Assembly (NCBI RefSeq): GCF_003594875.1 | Contig: NZ_QZEY01000003.1 | Location: 62,001-126,000, forward strand | Direction: 5' to 3' | Length of the DNA: 64,000 nucleotides | Source: Bailinhaonella thermotolerans | GTDB lineage: Bacteria > Actinomycetota > Actinomycetes > Streptosporangiales > Streptosporangiaceae | In this document: piece by piece, positions 25,326 through 34,666 of the stretch | Numbering within the stretch: position 1 is the first letter of the stretch | Layout of the letters: the number at the start of each line of letters is the position of its first letter | Notes under the pieces: generated by a model | The model's input: only the letters and a program-made list of their open reading frames with translations | The model's database searches: none | What the model was told of the DNA's origin: nothing | Made by a program: the position numbers and the translations under genes

Positions 25326-26744
25326 TCACCCGCCGACCAGGCCGCGCGAGCGCCAGCGTTCGAAGATCTGTCTTATCCGCCGGTCCGCCTCGGCCACCGC
25401 CTGCTTGGGCGTCGCCTCCCCGCGCGCCGCCCGCGCCATCATGTTCGGGATCACGAACGTGCCCAGCACCTCGCCCACCGCGGGGTTCGCGGGTCCGGGG
25501 TAGCCGATGTTGACGCTCCAGTCCACGGCGTTCTTGAGCAGCGCGAGCTTGTTCGCCGGCCGGGCCCCGAACGGGTCGGCGTCCAGCCAGCCGGAGAGCT
25601 GGGGCACCAGCGAGGGCCAGCCCGGCAGGTCGTACAGCTTCGAGTGGTACGTCACGGACGCGAAGTTCGCCGTGTAGTGGAGGAGGAACTCCTTCGCCGC
25701 GTCGATCGCCTTCGCGTGGCTCGGGACGATCCAGTTGTACATGACGTGCTGCGCCGCCAGCGCCGCCTTCGGCCCGCGCAGCGCCGGCACGAACCCGATG
25801 TCGTCGGCCACCTTGGGGTTGGCGCCCTGGGCCGTGCGCCAGGCGGAGATCGAGTTCAGGATGTACGACAGGCGCCCGGCGACCAGGCCCTGGTTGTTGG
25901 AGGAGGCGTTCCAGGAGAAGACCTCGTTGGTCATGCTCCCCTTGAACAGCCGCGTCATGAACTCGACCGCGGCGACCGCCTCGTCGCTGTTCAGCACGAC
26001 GCGTTCCTGGGCGTCCTGCTCGCTCGCGCCGTACGACCACAGGAGCGCCCGCGCGGCCATGTTGGAGTCGATCTCCTGGGACATGCCCAGGCCGAGCTGG
26101 ATGTTCTTGGACTTCTTGATCTCCGACCCGCCCTTGAGCAGGTCGTCCCAGGTCTCGGGACCGTTCGGGAAGCCCGCGGGCTGCCAGAGCGAGACGCGGT
26201 AGTCGCCGGGGTCGGGCGACCAGCCGGGGGAGTAGGCGTAGAACTTGCCGGTGTTGGGGTTGAAGCTCGACCTGCGGCAGAGGTCGAGCTGCTTGCCCCA
26301 GCGGCGGTCGGCCTCCTGGACCAGGTCCGAGAGGTCCGTGACGCCGGGTTCGTACCGCGACAGGGTGCTGATGTCCTGCAGCAGGTCGTGCCCCTGCCTG
26401 GCCTGCATCTCGGCGGCGATGCGGGCGGGCAGGTCGTTGACCGATATGTGGTCGACGCGCACGTTGACGCCGACGCGCCGGCCCCAGTCGCGCACGAAGC
26501 CGTCGAACCACTTGTCGTGGCTGGGCACGAAGTGCGACCACAACAGGATCGACAGCGTGCCCGACAGCTTCGTGCGCGGCTCGGTGAACGTGGTCCGCGG
26601 CGCCGGGGTGCCCGCCGCGCCGGTCCGCCGCGCCTGCGGACCCTCGGTCTCACTGGCGCAGGCGGCGAGCGCGAGCCCGGCGGCGGTCAGGCCGCCGGCC
26701 TGGAGGACGTGCCGGCGGGACGGAGGTGGGGGCGCAGGGTTCAT
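25326..26744 (-). CDS. Sugar ABC transporter solute-binding lipoprotein
   Basis: 472 aa. Tat-type lipoprotein signal: SRRHVLQAGGLTAAGLALAACAS, with the lipobox LAAC and a twin-Arg-like SRRHVLQ. The mature part is a type I extracellular solute-binding fold with LSGTLSILLWSHFVPSHDKWFD and the ARIAAEMQARQGHDLL segment. Binds a presumed oligosaccharide or polyol outside the membrane and delivers it to the MalF/MalG pair. First gene of a four-gene unit. Upstream, GCGATAACGC (about 26807) is weakly palindromic and could be a LacI-type operator, but this is speculative. Confidence 0.93.
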   Translation of the reverse strand: MNPAPPPPSRRHVLQAGGLTAAGLALAACASETEGPQARRTGAAGTPAPRTTFTEPRTKLSGTLSILLWSHFVPSHDKWFDGFVRDWGRRVGVNVRVDHISVNDLPARIAAEMQARQGHDLLQDISTLSRYEPGVTDLSDLVQEADRRWGKQLDLCRRSSFNPNTGKFYAYSPGWSPDPGDYRVSLWQPAGFPNGPETWDDLLKGGSEIKKSKNIQLGLGMSQEIDSNMAARALLWSYGASEQDAQERVVLNSDEAVAAVEFMTRLFKGSMTNEVFSWNASSNNQGLVAGRLSYILNSISAWRTAQGANPKVADDIGFVPALRGPKAALAAQHVMYNWIVPSHAKAIDAAKEFLLHYTANFASVTYHSKLYDLPGWPSLVPQLSGWLDADPFGARPANKLALLKNAVDWSVNIGYPGPANPAVGEVLGTFVIPNMMARAARGEATPKQAVAEADRRIRQIFERWRSRGLVGG

Positions 26745-26817
26745 GGGGGACCTCCACTAGTCCCCTTCGACGGTAGGACGGAACCCCGGCCGCAAAAAGA
26801 CCTTGTGCGATAACGCT

Positions 26818-27336
26818 CTAACGGCCCCACTCGCCGACGACGTAACCCCGGGCGAGGGTCTTCGCGGTGATGTTGAACCCGACGGCCGCGGGGGAGGTGT
26901 CGGAGTCGGGGCCCAGCTTCTCCACGCTCAGCGCGTGCACCGCGAAGATGTACCGGTGCGCCGGCCCGGGCGGCGGGGCGGCCCCGCCGAACTCCTTGGC
27001 GCCGTAGTCGTTGCGCGCGTGGATCGCGCCCTCGGGCAGCCCCTTCATGTCACCGCTCCCGGCCCCGGCCGGCAGCTCGGTCACGCTCGCGGGGATGTCG
27101 AACAGCACCCAGTGCCAGAACCCGCTGCCCGTGGGCGCGTCGGGGTCGTAGCAGGTCACCGCGTAGCTCAGCGTCCCCTCCGGAGCCCCCGACCACCGCA
27201 GGTGCGGCGAGGTGTTGCCGAACTCGTACACCTGCGCGTCGTTCAGCCTCGCCCCGTCGCGCACGTCGTCGCTCTCGACGGTGAGCGAGGGCACCTGGGG
27301 CAGGAACTCATAGGGAATGGGCGGCCGCGCGGACAC
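26818..27336 (-). CDS. YbhB/YbcL (PEBP) family protein
   Basis: 172 aa, cytoplasmic phosphatidylethanolamine-binding-protein fold. Family motifs: [22 protein letters not shown] (ligand-pocket Asp/Pro/His) and [12 protein letters not shown]. Length agrees with bacterial members. GTG 27336 is chosen because GGAGG lies 6-7 nt upstream and the protein then starts near the first strand; the upstream frame is open but unlikely. Biochemical role in bacteria is poorly defined. It precedes the sugar transporter unit by 73 bp. Confidence 0.9.
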   Translation of the reverse strand: MSARPPIPYEFLPQVPSLTVESDDVRDGARLNDAQVYEFGNTSPHLRWSGAPEGTLSYAVTCYDPDAPTGSGFWHWVLFDIPASVTELPAGAGSGDMKGLPEGAIHARNDYGAKEFGGAAPPPGPAHRYIFAVHALSVEKLGPDSDTSPAAVGFNITAKTLARGYVVGEWGR

Positions 27337-27524
27337 GGTGAACCTCCGTTGGCTCGGGTACGGCGAATGATCCCCCCAATCATCGCGCCCCGGGCCGTGC
27401 GGAGGCCAGCTTCCCCCCTTGTACGGCCGTGTGAGCACGACGCCGAAGCCGAGATCGAGACCCTTTCCCCGAGCCTGGACGGCGATCACGCTGAGGTTCG
27501 CCCTCGCGCGCGACCGCGGGAATC

Positions 27525-27593
27525 CCCGGTACGGCGAACGCCCGCGTCCTCCGCGGTGCGTCGCGGTGGGCGCGGGCGTCTCGCCGTACGGGA
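27525..27593 (-). terminator. Terminator of the polysaccharide exporter operon
   Basis: Long imperfect stem: CGGTACGGCGA-ACGCCCGCG (from 27527) pairs with CGCGGGCGT-CTCGCCGTAC (27571-27590). It ends 8 bp from the ATPase stop. Confidence 0.7.
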
Positions 27594-27600
27594 GTCCTCG

Positions 27601-28404
27601 TCAGGCGTTGTTGTAGGCCTCGATGACCGTGTGGGGGTCGCCGTCCATCCGGATCTTGCCGTCGTGGAGCCAGATGACGCGGTTGCAGGTCTCCTCGATG
27701 ACGTCGAGGTTGTGGGCGACGAGGAAGACCGTGCCCGCCTCCTCGCGCATCTGCTTGATCCGCTTCTGGCTCTTGCGCTTGAACTCGCGGTCGCCGGTGG
27801 CCAGGGCCTCGTCGATCAGCATGACGTCGTGGCTCTTGGCCGAGGCGATCGCGAAGCGCAGCCGCGCGCCCATGCCCGAGGAGTAGGTCCGCATCGGGAG
27901 GTTGATGAACTTGCCGATGCCGGAGAAGTCCACGATGTCGTCGTACTTCTCCTTGACCTGCTGCTGGGTCAGGCCCATGGCGTAGCAGCCGAGGACGATG
28001 TTGCGCTCGCCGGTCAGGTCGCGCATGAGCGCGGCGTTGACGCCCACCAGCGAGGGCTGGCCGTCGGTGTAGACCGCGCCGCTGTGCGGGGGCAGCAGGC
28101 CGGCGATGGCGCGGAGCAGGGTGGACTTGCCCGAGCCGTTGCGGCCGATCACGCCGATCGCGTCGCCGTGGTAGGCCACGAACGAGACGCCCTTGACCGC
28201 GTGGACCTCGGTCATCTGCGGGCGGCCCTGGCGGCGCACGATGCGCATGAGCGCGCTGGCGGCGTTGCCCTTCTCGTGCTCGCTCGCGGCGCCGTACACG
28301 CGGTAGACGATGTGCAGGTCGTCGACGATGACAGTCGGCCTGCGCTCGGCCTTCCGCTCCTGCTTCTCCTGCTCGGTCAACGGGGCCACCTTCACGTCAG
28401 CCAC
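27601..28404 (-). CDS. wzt: ABC transporter ATPase of a polysaccharide exporter (Wzt/RfbE-like)
   Basis: 267 aa. Walker A GRNGSGKSTLL, the GVNAALMRDLTGERNIVLG loop typical of Wzt/TagH ATPases, signature YSSGMGARLRFAIA, Walker B VMLIDEALATGD, and H-loop VAHNLDVIEETC. It resembles mycobacterial Rv3781, which with Rv3783 flips a lipid-linked galactan precursor. It lacks the C-terminal O-antigen-binding domain of enteric Wzt. Overlaps the permease gene by 8 nt. Confidence 0.88.
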   Translation of the reverse strand: MADVKVAPLTEQEKQERKAERRPTVIVDDLHIVYRVYGAASEHEKGNAASALMRIVRRQGRPQMTEVHAVKGVSFVAYHGDAIGVIGRNGSGKSTLLRAIAGLLPPHSGAVYTDGQPSLVGVNAALMRDLTGERNIVLGCYAMGLTQQQVKEKYDDIVDFSGIGKFINLPMRTYSSGMGARLRFAIASAKSHDVMLIDEALATGDREFKRKSQKRIKQMREEAGTVFLVAHNLDVIEETCNRVIWLHDGKIRMDGDPHTVIEAYNNA

Positions 28405-29317
28405 GGCCGTACCTCTCCTCGGCGCGCCAGAAGTACCAGAAGCCCGCCGCCAGCCCGAACACGGCCCAGAAGATCGCGAAGGGCCAGATGTACGGCGCCG
28501 GCCGGTGCGACTCGATGAGGATGTCGCGCATCAGCTCGATGTAGGTCGCGGCCGGGTTGAACTGCATCACGACCTGGATCCACTCCGGGAACTTCTCCAG
28601 CTTCTGCGGGATGCTGAAGAAGACGCCCGAGGCGTACAGCCAGAAGCGCATCACGAACGGCAGGAGCTGGCTGGTGTCGCGGACCATCGCGCCCACCCGG
28701 GCCATGGCCATCGCCGCGCCGATGTTGAACATCGTCTGGAGCAGCAGCACGACCGGGATGAGCAGCCACGCGATCGTGATCGTCTCGTGCGGCGGGATGG
28801 CCACGACGAGCACCATGAGCACGCACATGGAGACGGCGAGCTGCTGGAGCTCCTGGACCGTGTAGGCGATGGGCAGCGCGCCCCTGGGGAAGTGCAGGGC
28901 CCGCACCAGGCCCAGATTGCTGGAGATCGAGCGGGAGCCGCCGAGCACCGAGCGCTGGGTGTAGGTGAAGACGAAGATCCCGGTGATGAGGAACGCCGGG
29001 TAGTTCGGGATGCCGTTCTGCGCTCCGAGGATCACGCCGAACATCACGTAGTAGACGCCGGCGTTCAGGAGCGGGGTCAGCACCTGCCATAGCTGGCCGA
29101 GCGCCGAGTTGCTGTACTTCGACACGTTTCGCGAGGTCGCGTACGTGCGGATGAAGTGACGGCGCTCCCACAACTGGCGGAGGTACTGTCCAAGGGGCGG
29201 CCGTGCGATGGCGCGGCGCAGGCCGTAGCGCGCGGCTAGTTCGGCCAGCGGCTCCTCCGGTAGCGGGGAGGCGCCGCCCGCCTGGGCGTCCGCGACCGCG
29301 GATTCCGGCTGGCTCAT
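28397..29317 (-). CDS. wzm: ABC-2 type polysaccharide export permease (Wzm/RfbD-like)
   Basis: 306 aa. ABC-2 membrane protein with a cytoplasmic N-terminus of about 70 residues, then six helices: VSKYSNSALGQLWQVLTPLLNAGVYYVMFGVI, the LVRALHFPRGALPIAYTVQELQQL loop, and the PFVMRFWLYASGVFFSIPQ segment. Pairs with the ATPase to export a lipid-linked glycan (cell-wall galactan or another polymer). No glycosyltransferase genes are adjacent, so the substrate is inferred from similarity only. Confidence 0.88.
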   Translation of the reverse strand: MSQPESAVADAQAGGASPLPEEPLAELAARYGLRRAIARPPLGQYLRQLWERRHFIRTYATSRNVSKYSNSALGQLWQVLTPLLNAGVYYVMFGVILGAQNGIPNYPAFLITGIFVFTYTQRSVLGGSRSISSNLGLVRALHFPRGALPIAYTVQELQQLAVSMCVLMVLVVAIPPHETITIAWLLIPVVLLLQTMFNIGAAMAMARVGAMVRDTSQLLPFVMRFWLYASGVFFSIPQKLEKFPEWIQVVMQFNPAATYIELMRDILIESHRPAPYIWPFAIFWAVFGLAAGFWYFWRAEERYGRG

Positions 29318-29857
29318 GGCGTTGACTCTATTGGATCCAGGTTAATGGGCTAGTTTTCCCGGCCCTCGGTGAGCCAGCCGTGAACGGCTCGGCACAACAC
29401 CGGTTCCCCCGGCGGCACCGGGGTTTCCGGCGGCCCGGAATGGTCCGGTCAACGGTAGCCCACCACCCGCGTGTACGGCACGCCAAAGGGGGGCCGGAGC
29501 CGTAAGCATGGACTGTGCCGCGAGATCGACGCGCGGCGGAGTCAGGCGAGAGTGACGCAAGTCACGTGGACCCTGTGTCGGGGCATTTCGTGCCTTATGT
29601 ACAGTTTGTGCAACTTTCCGGCATAGCCGGGGGTATGCGTGTGACGCCCCAACGACGCACGCGTGACCGAACTGCAACATGCCGGAGACTACGGTGTGAG
29701 ACGCGGTGAGGGACAGTTGCGATCGACTGGCCTGGCGCCAGCCGGTCAAACCATCGTGCATGACTTGGGGGGCCGACCGATCGGGGGCCTCGCAGGGGAT
29801 GCATCGGGCGACCGCTGTACAGCGCCAATGCCCACCTTAGAGGGAGGAAAACCCACA
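29318..29857. other. Divergent regulatory region wzm / oppA
   Basis: 540 bp without a credible gene. It holds a Crp-like box (29552-29565), a CTGGCGCCAG palindrome (about 29733-29742), and the oppA SD. The length suggests a long oppA leader or several promoters. Confidence 0.5.
29552..29565. promoter_or_regulatory. Crp/GlxR-like binding site
   Basis: GTGACGCAAGTCAC has the GTGA-N6-TCAC dyad of actinobacterial Crp/GlxR boxes. It is 293 bp ahead of oppA and about 235 bp ahead of wzm. Confidence 0.45.
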
Positions 29858-31531
29858 ATGCGCGTTTCCAGAGGTGCTCGGTACCTCGCCGGCGCCGCAG
29901 TGCTGATGACCGCTGTCGCCGCGTGCGGTGGTGGCGGCGGCGCGAGTGGCGGCGGTGGCAAGGCGGCTGCCGACGCGATCAACGTCCTCGGCTGTGAGCC
30001 GGAGAACCCGCTCATCCCCGCCGACGCCAACGAGGTCTGTGGCGGCAAGGTGCTCGACTCGCTCTTCACCGGTCTGGTCGAGTACGACCCGGACCGCAAC
30101 GGCGAGCCCGTGAACGCCGTGGCCTCCGCGATCGAGTCCAAGGACTCCAAGGTCTGGACGATCAAGCTCAACCAGGGCTGGAAGTTCCACGACGGGACCG
30201 AGGTCAAGGCCAAGAACTTCGTGGACGCCTGGAACTGGAGCGCCCACTCGAAGAACGGCATGCAGAACGGCTCCTGGTTCGCGGACATCGAGGGCTTCTC
30301 CGACGTCTTCACCGAGGACCCGGACGGCGACGGCCCGCAGAAGGCGCCCGAGCCCAAGTCCTCCACGATGAAGGGCCTGAAGGTCATCGACGACTACACC
30401 TTCGAGGTGACGTTGTCGCACCCGGTGTCGGTGTTCCCCGTCAAGCTGGGCTACACGACCTTCTCGCCGCTCCCCGACTCCTTCTTCAAGGACCCCGAGG
30501 CGTTCAAGAAGAAGCCGATCGGCAACGGTCCGTTCAAGTTCGTGGACCGGAAGAACCAGCAGTACATCCACGAGGAGAAGTTCGCCGAGTACAAGGGCGC
30601 CCGTGCCGCCAAGGTGAACAAGCTCAACTGGAAGATCTACCAGAACGAGGACTCGGCCTACGCCGACCTCGTGTCCGGCAAGCTGGACTTCATGGAGTCG
30701 ATCCCGCCGTCCGCCCTCTCGGGTGACAAGTGGAAGACCGACCTCGGCGAGCGCGCGATCAGCGGCCAGCAGATGGTCTTCCAGTCGGTGACCTTCCCCA
30801 TGTACAACAAGAAGATCTGGGGCAACGCCGAGTGGCGCAAGGCCATCTCCATGGCGATCGACCGGGACACGATCACCGACAAGATCTTCAACAAGGGCCG
30901 CCTGCCCATCAAGGGCTGGGTCGCCCCGGGCGTGACCGGCGCCAAGGACGGCGCGTGCGGTGAGTTCTGCACGTACAACCCGGAGAAGGCCAAGCAGCTC
31001 CTCGCCGAGGCGAAGCAGAAGGGCTTCACCCCGCCGGCCGAGCTCAAGCTCTTCTACAACGCCGACCGCGGTGGTCACAAGGAGTGGACCGAGGCCGTCG
31101 CCAACTCGGTGACGCAGACCTTCGGCGGCGAGGTGAAGATGGTCGCCACGCCGTACCCGACCTTCGACGAGTTCCGGGCCGCCATCAACGACCACAAGAT
31201 GGAGGGCATCTACCGGACCGGCTGGCAGGCGGACTACCCGCACATCGAGAACTTCCTGAACCCGCTGTACAAGACCGGCGCGTCCTCCAACGACGGTCTG
31301 TACTCGAACAAGAAGCTCGACGCCAAGCTGAAGGATGCGGACAAGGAGGTCGACCCGGCCAAGTCGCAGGCCCTCTACCAGGAGGCCGAGGCGATGCTCG
31401 CCGAGGACATGAACGCCATCCCGCTCTGGTACTACGGCCTCCAGGCCGGCCACTCCCCGAACGTGAAGAACGTCAAGGTCACGCCGTTCGGTGAGCTGGA
31501 CGTCACGTCGGTCGAGCTGAACAAGTCCTGA
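29858..31531 (+). CDS. oppA: Oligopeptide ABC transporter substrate-binding lipoprotein
   Basis: 557 aa, SBP family 5. Signal peptide with lipobox VAAC (Cys23) followed by a Gly-rich linker. DGTEVKAKNFVDAWNWSA, VFPVKLGYTTFSPLPDSF and IGNGPFKFV are typical of OppA/DppA. It captures peptides at the cell surface for OppBCDF. The ATG follows AGGGAGGAAAA; the upstream frame is discarded because the signal peptide starts here. Third positions are less extremely GC than neighbours, with many Lys AAG codons, suggesting high expression. A strong hairpin separates it from oppB. Confidence 0.95.
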   Translation: MRVSRGARYLAGAAVLMTAVAACGGGGGASGGGGKAAADAINVLGCEPENPLIPADANEVCGGKVLDSLFTGLVEYDPDRNGEPVNAVASAIESKDSKVWTIKLNQGWKFHDGTEVKAKNFVDAWNWSAHSKNGMQNGSWFADIEGFSDVFTEDPDGDGPQKAPEPKSSTMKGLKVIDDYTFEVTLSHPVSVFPVKLGYTTFSPLPDSFFKDPEAFKKKPIGNGPFKFVDRKNQQYIHEEKFAEYKGARAAKVNKLNWKIYQNEDSAYADLVSGKLDFMESIPPSALSGDKWKTDLGERAISGQQMVFQSVTFPMYNKKIWGNAEWRKAISMAIDRDTITDKIFNKGRLPIKGWVAPGVTGAKDGACGEFCTYNPEKAKQLLAEAKQKGFTPPAELKLFYNADRGGHKEWTEAVANSVTQTFGGEVKMVATPYPTFDEFRAAINDHKMEGIYRTGWQADYPHIENFLNPLYKTGASSNDGLYSNKKLDAKLKDADKEVDPAKSQALYQEAEAMLAEDMNAIPLWYYGLQAGHSPNVKNVKVTPFGELDVTSVELNKS

Positions 31532-31555
31532 CGACCGGTAACGTGAAATAACCCA

Positions 31556-31586
31556 GAGGCCGGTCCCTCTACGGGGGACCGGCCTC
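31556..31586 (+). terminator. Attenuator-like hairpin between oppA and oppB
   Basis: Perfect 12-bp stem GAGGCCGGTCCC (31556-31567) with 31575-31586, 24 nt after the oppA stop. Expected to stabilise or partly terminate oppA mRNA so that the binding protein exceeds the membrane components. Confidence 0.75.
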
Positions 31587-31731
31587 AGGGCTGTTGGCGG
31601 CCGATCGCCGCCGCGGCCCTACGCCCCGCTTCAGTCCATTACCCCAACCCGTTCCCGAGGCGTACCTTGAGCGCACCGGGAGCCGTGAGGGGCCTGCTCA
31701 CGACACCGATGTCGTCTACAGGAGGATGCAC

Positions 31732-32658
31732 ATGGGCCGATACACCTTACGGCGCTTGTTGCAGCTCATCCCCGTCATCCTCGGGACAACGTTCCTCATC
31801 CACTTCCTGGTGTGGAATCTCCCAGGCGACCCCTTCGCCGGCCGCTGTGGCGAACGTCCCTGCAACCCCGCTTACATCGAGCGGATGACGGAGCTCTACA
31901 ACCTGAATGACCCGCTGATCATTCAGTACGGTAAGTACCTCCTCAACCTCCTGCAAGGGAATTTCGGGGAGGACTTCCGCGGCGTGCCCGTCGCGGAGAC
32001 CATGGCCGAGGTCTGGCCCAACACGGTCAAGCTCGCGGTCGTGGCACTGTCCATTGAGATCATCATCGGCATCGGCGCCGGTGTGCTGACCGGTCTCAAG
32101 CGGGGCGGCTTCCTGGACAACCTCGTCATGATCTCGACGTTGTTCCTGATGTCGCTGCCGGTCTTCGTCATCGGCTACCTGCTCCAGCTCACGCTCGGCC
32201 TCCAGCTCGGGATCATCCGGCCCACGGTGTCGCCAGAGATGCCATGGAGCGAGCTGATAGTCCCAGGATTCGTGCTGGCGAGCCTCCAGGTGGCCTTCAC
32301 GGCCCGGCTCACCCGCGCGAGCATCGCCGAGAACATGCGCGCGGACTACGTCCGTACGGCCGTCGCCAAGGGCCTCCCGCGCCGCCGGGTCGTCGGGGTG
32401 CACCTGCTGCGCAACTCGCTGATCCCCGCGGTGACCTTCCTCGGCACCGAGGTCGGCGCCCTCATGGCCGGCGCGATCGTGACCGAGGGCATCTTCAACA
32501 TCAACGGTGTGGGCCAGACGATCTACCGCGGCATCATCACGCACGATGCCACGGCCGTGGTGCCCATGGTGACGGTGCTGGTGCTGGTGTACCTGCTCGC
32601 CACCCTGCTCGTGGACCTGCTGTACGCCGTGCTCGACCCGAGGATCCGCTATGAGTGA
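31732..32658 (+). CDS. oppB: Oligopeptide ABC transporter permease
   Basis: 308 aa. DppB/OppB-type: MGRYTLRRLLQLIPVILGTTFLIHFLVWNLPGDP at the N-terminus, about six helices, and the EAA-like loop ADYVRTAVAKGLPRRRVVGVHLLRNSLIP. The ATG 31732 has GGAGG at 31721. An ATG 6 nt nearer the SD is out of frame. The long upstream open frame is rejected. Overlaps oppC by 8 nt. Confidence 0.95.
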   Translation: MGRYTLRRLLQLIPVILGTTFLIHFLVWNLPGDPFAGRCGERPCNPAYIERMTELYNLNDPLIIQYGKYLLNLLQGNFGEDFRGVPVAETMAEVWPNTVKLAVVALSIEIIIGIGAGVLTGLKRGGFLDNLVMISTLFLMSLPVFVIGYLLQLTLGLQLGIIRPTVSPEMPWSELIVPGFVLASLQVAFTARLTRASIAENMRADYVRTAVAKGLPRRRVVGVHLLRNSLIPAVTFLGTEVGALMAGAIVTEGIFNINGVGQTIYRGIITHDATAVVPMVTVLVLVYLLATLLVDLLYAVLDPRIRYE

Positions 32659-33607
32659 CCCGACCGCCCTCCAGCCGGGACCCGTCACGACGGACGCCCA
32701 GGCGACCACCGAGAGTCAGGCCACCGCGCCCGTCGGCAAGCCGAGCAGCCTGTGGTCCGACGCCTGGCACGAACTGCGCCGCAAGCCGCTGTTCATCATC
32801 TCGTCGGTGCTGCTGCTGGTCATCTTGGTGATGGCCGCGTTCCCGCAGCTCTTCACCTCGGTGAACCCCGAGTGGGCCGACCTGAAGAAGAGCCTCCAGC
32901 CGCCGAGCTCGGAGCACATCTTCGGCATCGACATCCAGGGCCGTGACGTCTTCGCCCGCACCATCTACGGCGCGCGGACCTCGATCCTGGTCGGCGTGCT
33001 CGCCACGCTGGCGTCCACCCTCATCGGCGGCCTCTTCGGCATCGTCGCCGGTTACCTGGGCCGCTGGGCCGACACCCTGATCTCGCGGTTCGCCGAGATC
33101 TTCCTGGGCCTGCCCTACGTCCTCGGCGCCATCATCGTGCTGTCCACCCTCGCGCCCGTCAGCAGCGACCCCAGCCGCCTCCGCATCATGGTCATCGTCA
33201 TCCTGGTCATGGCGCTGCTCGGCTGGCCGATCCTGATGCGCATCTCGCGGTCGGCGATCCTCGCGGTCAAGCACTCCGACTACGTGATGGCCGCCCGCGG
33301 CCTGGGCGCCAGCCCGATGCGCATCGTGTTCCGGCACCTGCTGCCCAACGCGCTCGCCCCGATCATCGTGGTCGCCACGATCACGGTCGGCAGCTACATC
33401 GGCGTCGAGGCGACCCTGTCGTTCCTCGGCGTGGGCCTGCGCTCGCCGGTCATCTCGTGGGGTCTGGCGATCTCCGAGCACGCGAACTACCTGCGCACCG
33501 CACCGCACGCGCTGCTCTTCCCGGCCGCGTTCCTCAGCGCCACCGTGCTGACGTTCGTGATGCTGGGCGACGCCGTTCGCGACGCGCTGGACCCGAAGCT
33601 CCGGTAG
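32651..33607 (+). CDS. oppC: Oligopeptide ABC transporter permease
   Basis: 318 aa. OppC/DppC type, with a soluble N-terminal tail of about 45 residues, then FIISSVLLLVILVMAAFPQLF, HIFGIDIQGRDVFARTIYGARTSILVG, and the coupling loop SDYVMAARGLGASPMRIVFRHLLPNA. Forms the translocation pore with OppB. The overlapping start couples its translation to oppB. Confidence 0.95.
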   Translation: MSDPTALQPGPVTTDAQATTESQATAPVGKPSSLWSDAWHELRRKPLFIISSVLLLVILVMAAFPQLFTSVNPEWADLKKSLQPPSSEHIFGIDIQGRDVFARTIYGARTSILVGVLATLASTLIGGLFGIVAGYLGRWADTLISRFAEIFLGLPYVLGAIIVLSTLAPVSSDPSRLRIMVIVILVMALLGWPILMRISRSAILAVKHSDYVMAARGLGASPMRIVFRHLLPNALAPIIVVATITVGSYIGVEATLSFLGVGLRSPVISWGLAISEHANYLRTAPHALLFPAAFLSATVLTFVMLGDAVRDALDPKLR

Positions 33608-33619
33608 GACGGGAACCAC

Positions 33620-34666
33620 ATGACTGAGATGATTTCCACGCAGTCCCGGCCGGCGGGGGAGGCCGGTCGGAACTACTCCGGCTCCCTGCTCGAGGTGGAC
33701 AACCTGCTGGTCGAGTTCCACACCCGCCAGGGCGTGGCCAAGGCCGTCAACGGCGTCACCTACAGCGTCGACGCCGGGGAGACCCTCGCGGTGCTCGGCG
33801 AGTCCGGCTCCGGCAAGAGCGTGACGGCCCAGACCATCATGGGCATCCTCGACATGCCCCCGGGGCGCATCACCGGCGGCGAGATCCGCTTCCGCGGTGT
33901 GGACCTGCTCAAGCTGCCCGAGGCCGAGCGCCGCAAGATCCGCGGCGCCGGCATCTCGATGATCTTCCAGGACGCGCTCTCCGCGCTGAACCCGGTGTTC
34001 CCGGTGGGCTGGCAGATCGGCGAGATGTTCCGCGTGCACCGCGGGACCTCCCGGGCCGAGGCCAAGAAGAAGGCCATCGAGCTGATGGACAAGGTCCGGA
34101 TCCCGGCCGCCAAGCAGCGCGTGAACGACTACCCGCACCAGTTCTCCGGCGGTATGCGCCAGCGCATCATGATCGCGATGGCGATCGCGCTGGACCCGGA
34201 GATCCTGATCGCGGACGAGCCGACCACCGCGCTCGACGTGACCGTGCAGGCCCAGATCATGGAGCTGCTCGCCGAGCTCCAGCGCGAGAGCAACATGGGC
34301 CTGATCCTGATCACCCACGACCTCGGCGTCGTCGCCGACGTCGCCGACAAGATCGCGGTCATGTACGGCGGGCGCATCGTGGAGCACGCCTCGGTGCACG
34401 AGCTCTACGCGAACCCCGCGCATCCGTACGCCAAGGGCCTGCTGGAGTCGATCCCCCGGGTCGACCAGAAGGGCCAGGAGCTCTACGCGATCAAGGGCAC
34501 CCCGCCCAACCTGCTCCGCATGCCGTCGGGTTGCGCGTTCCACCCCCGGTGCCCGTACCGCAGGGACAACTGCGTGACGGACGTTCCGCCGCTCTACGAG
34601 GTGGACGGCTCGCGCCGCAGCGCCTGCCACTACTGGAGGGAGGTCCTCGATGGCACCGCAGGGTGA
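33620..34666 (+). CDS. oppD: Oligopeptide ABC transporter ATPase
   Basis: 348 aa. Walker [11 protein letters not shown]-loop [11 protein letters not shown], signature [12 protein letters not shown], Walker [16 protein letters not shown]-loop [11 protein letters not shown]. The C-terminal oligo-HPY region has [12 protein letters not shown] and a Cys cluster ([15 protein letters not shown]...CHYW) that in some relatives binds a 4Fe-4S cluster. Starts 12 nt after oppC and overlaps oppF by 17 nt. Confidence 0.95.
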   Translation: MTEMISTQSRPAGEAGRNYSGSLLEVDNLLVEFHTRQGVAKAVNGVTYSVDAGETLAVLGESGSGKSVTAQTIMGILDMPPGRITGGEIRFRGVDLLKLPEAERRKIRGAGISMIFQDALSALNPVFPVGWQIGEMFRVHRGTSRAEAKKKAIELMDKVRIPAAKQRVNDYPHQFSGGMRQRIMIAMAIALDPEILIADEPTTALDVTVQAQIMELLAELQRESNMGLILITHDLGVVADVADKIAVMYGGRIVEHASVHELYANPAHPYAKGLLESIPRVDQKGQELYAIKGTPPNLLRMPSGCAFHPRCPYRRDNCVTDVPPLYEVDGSRRSACHYWREVLDGTAG

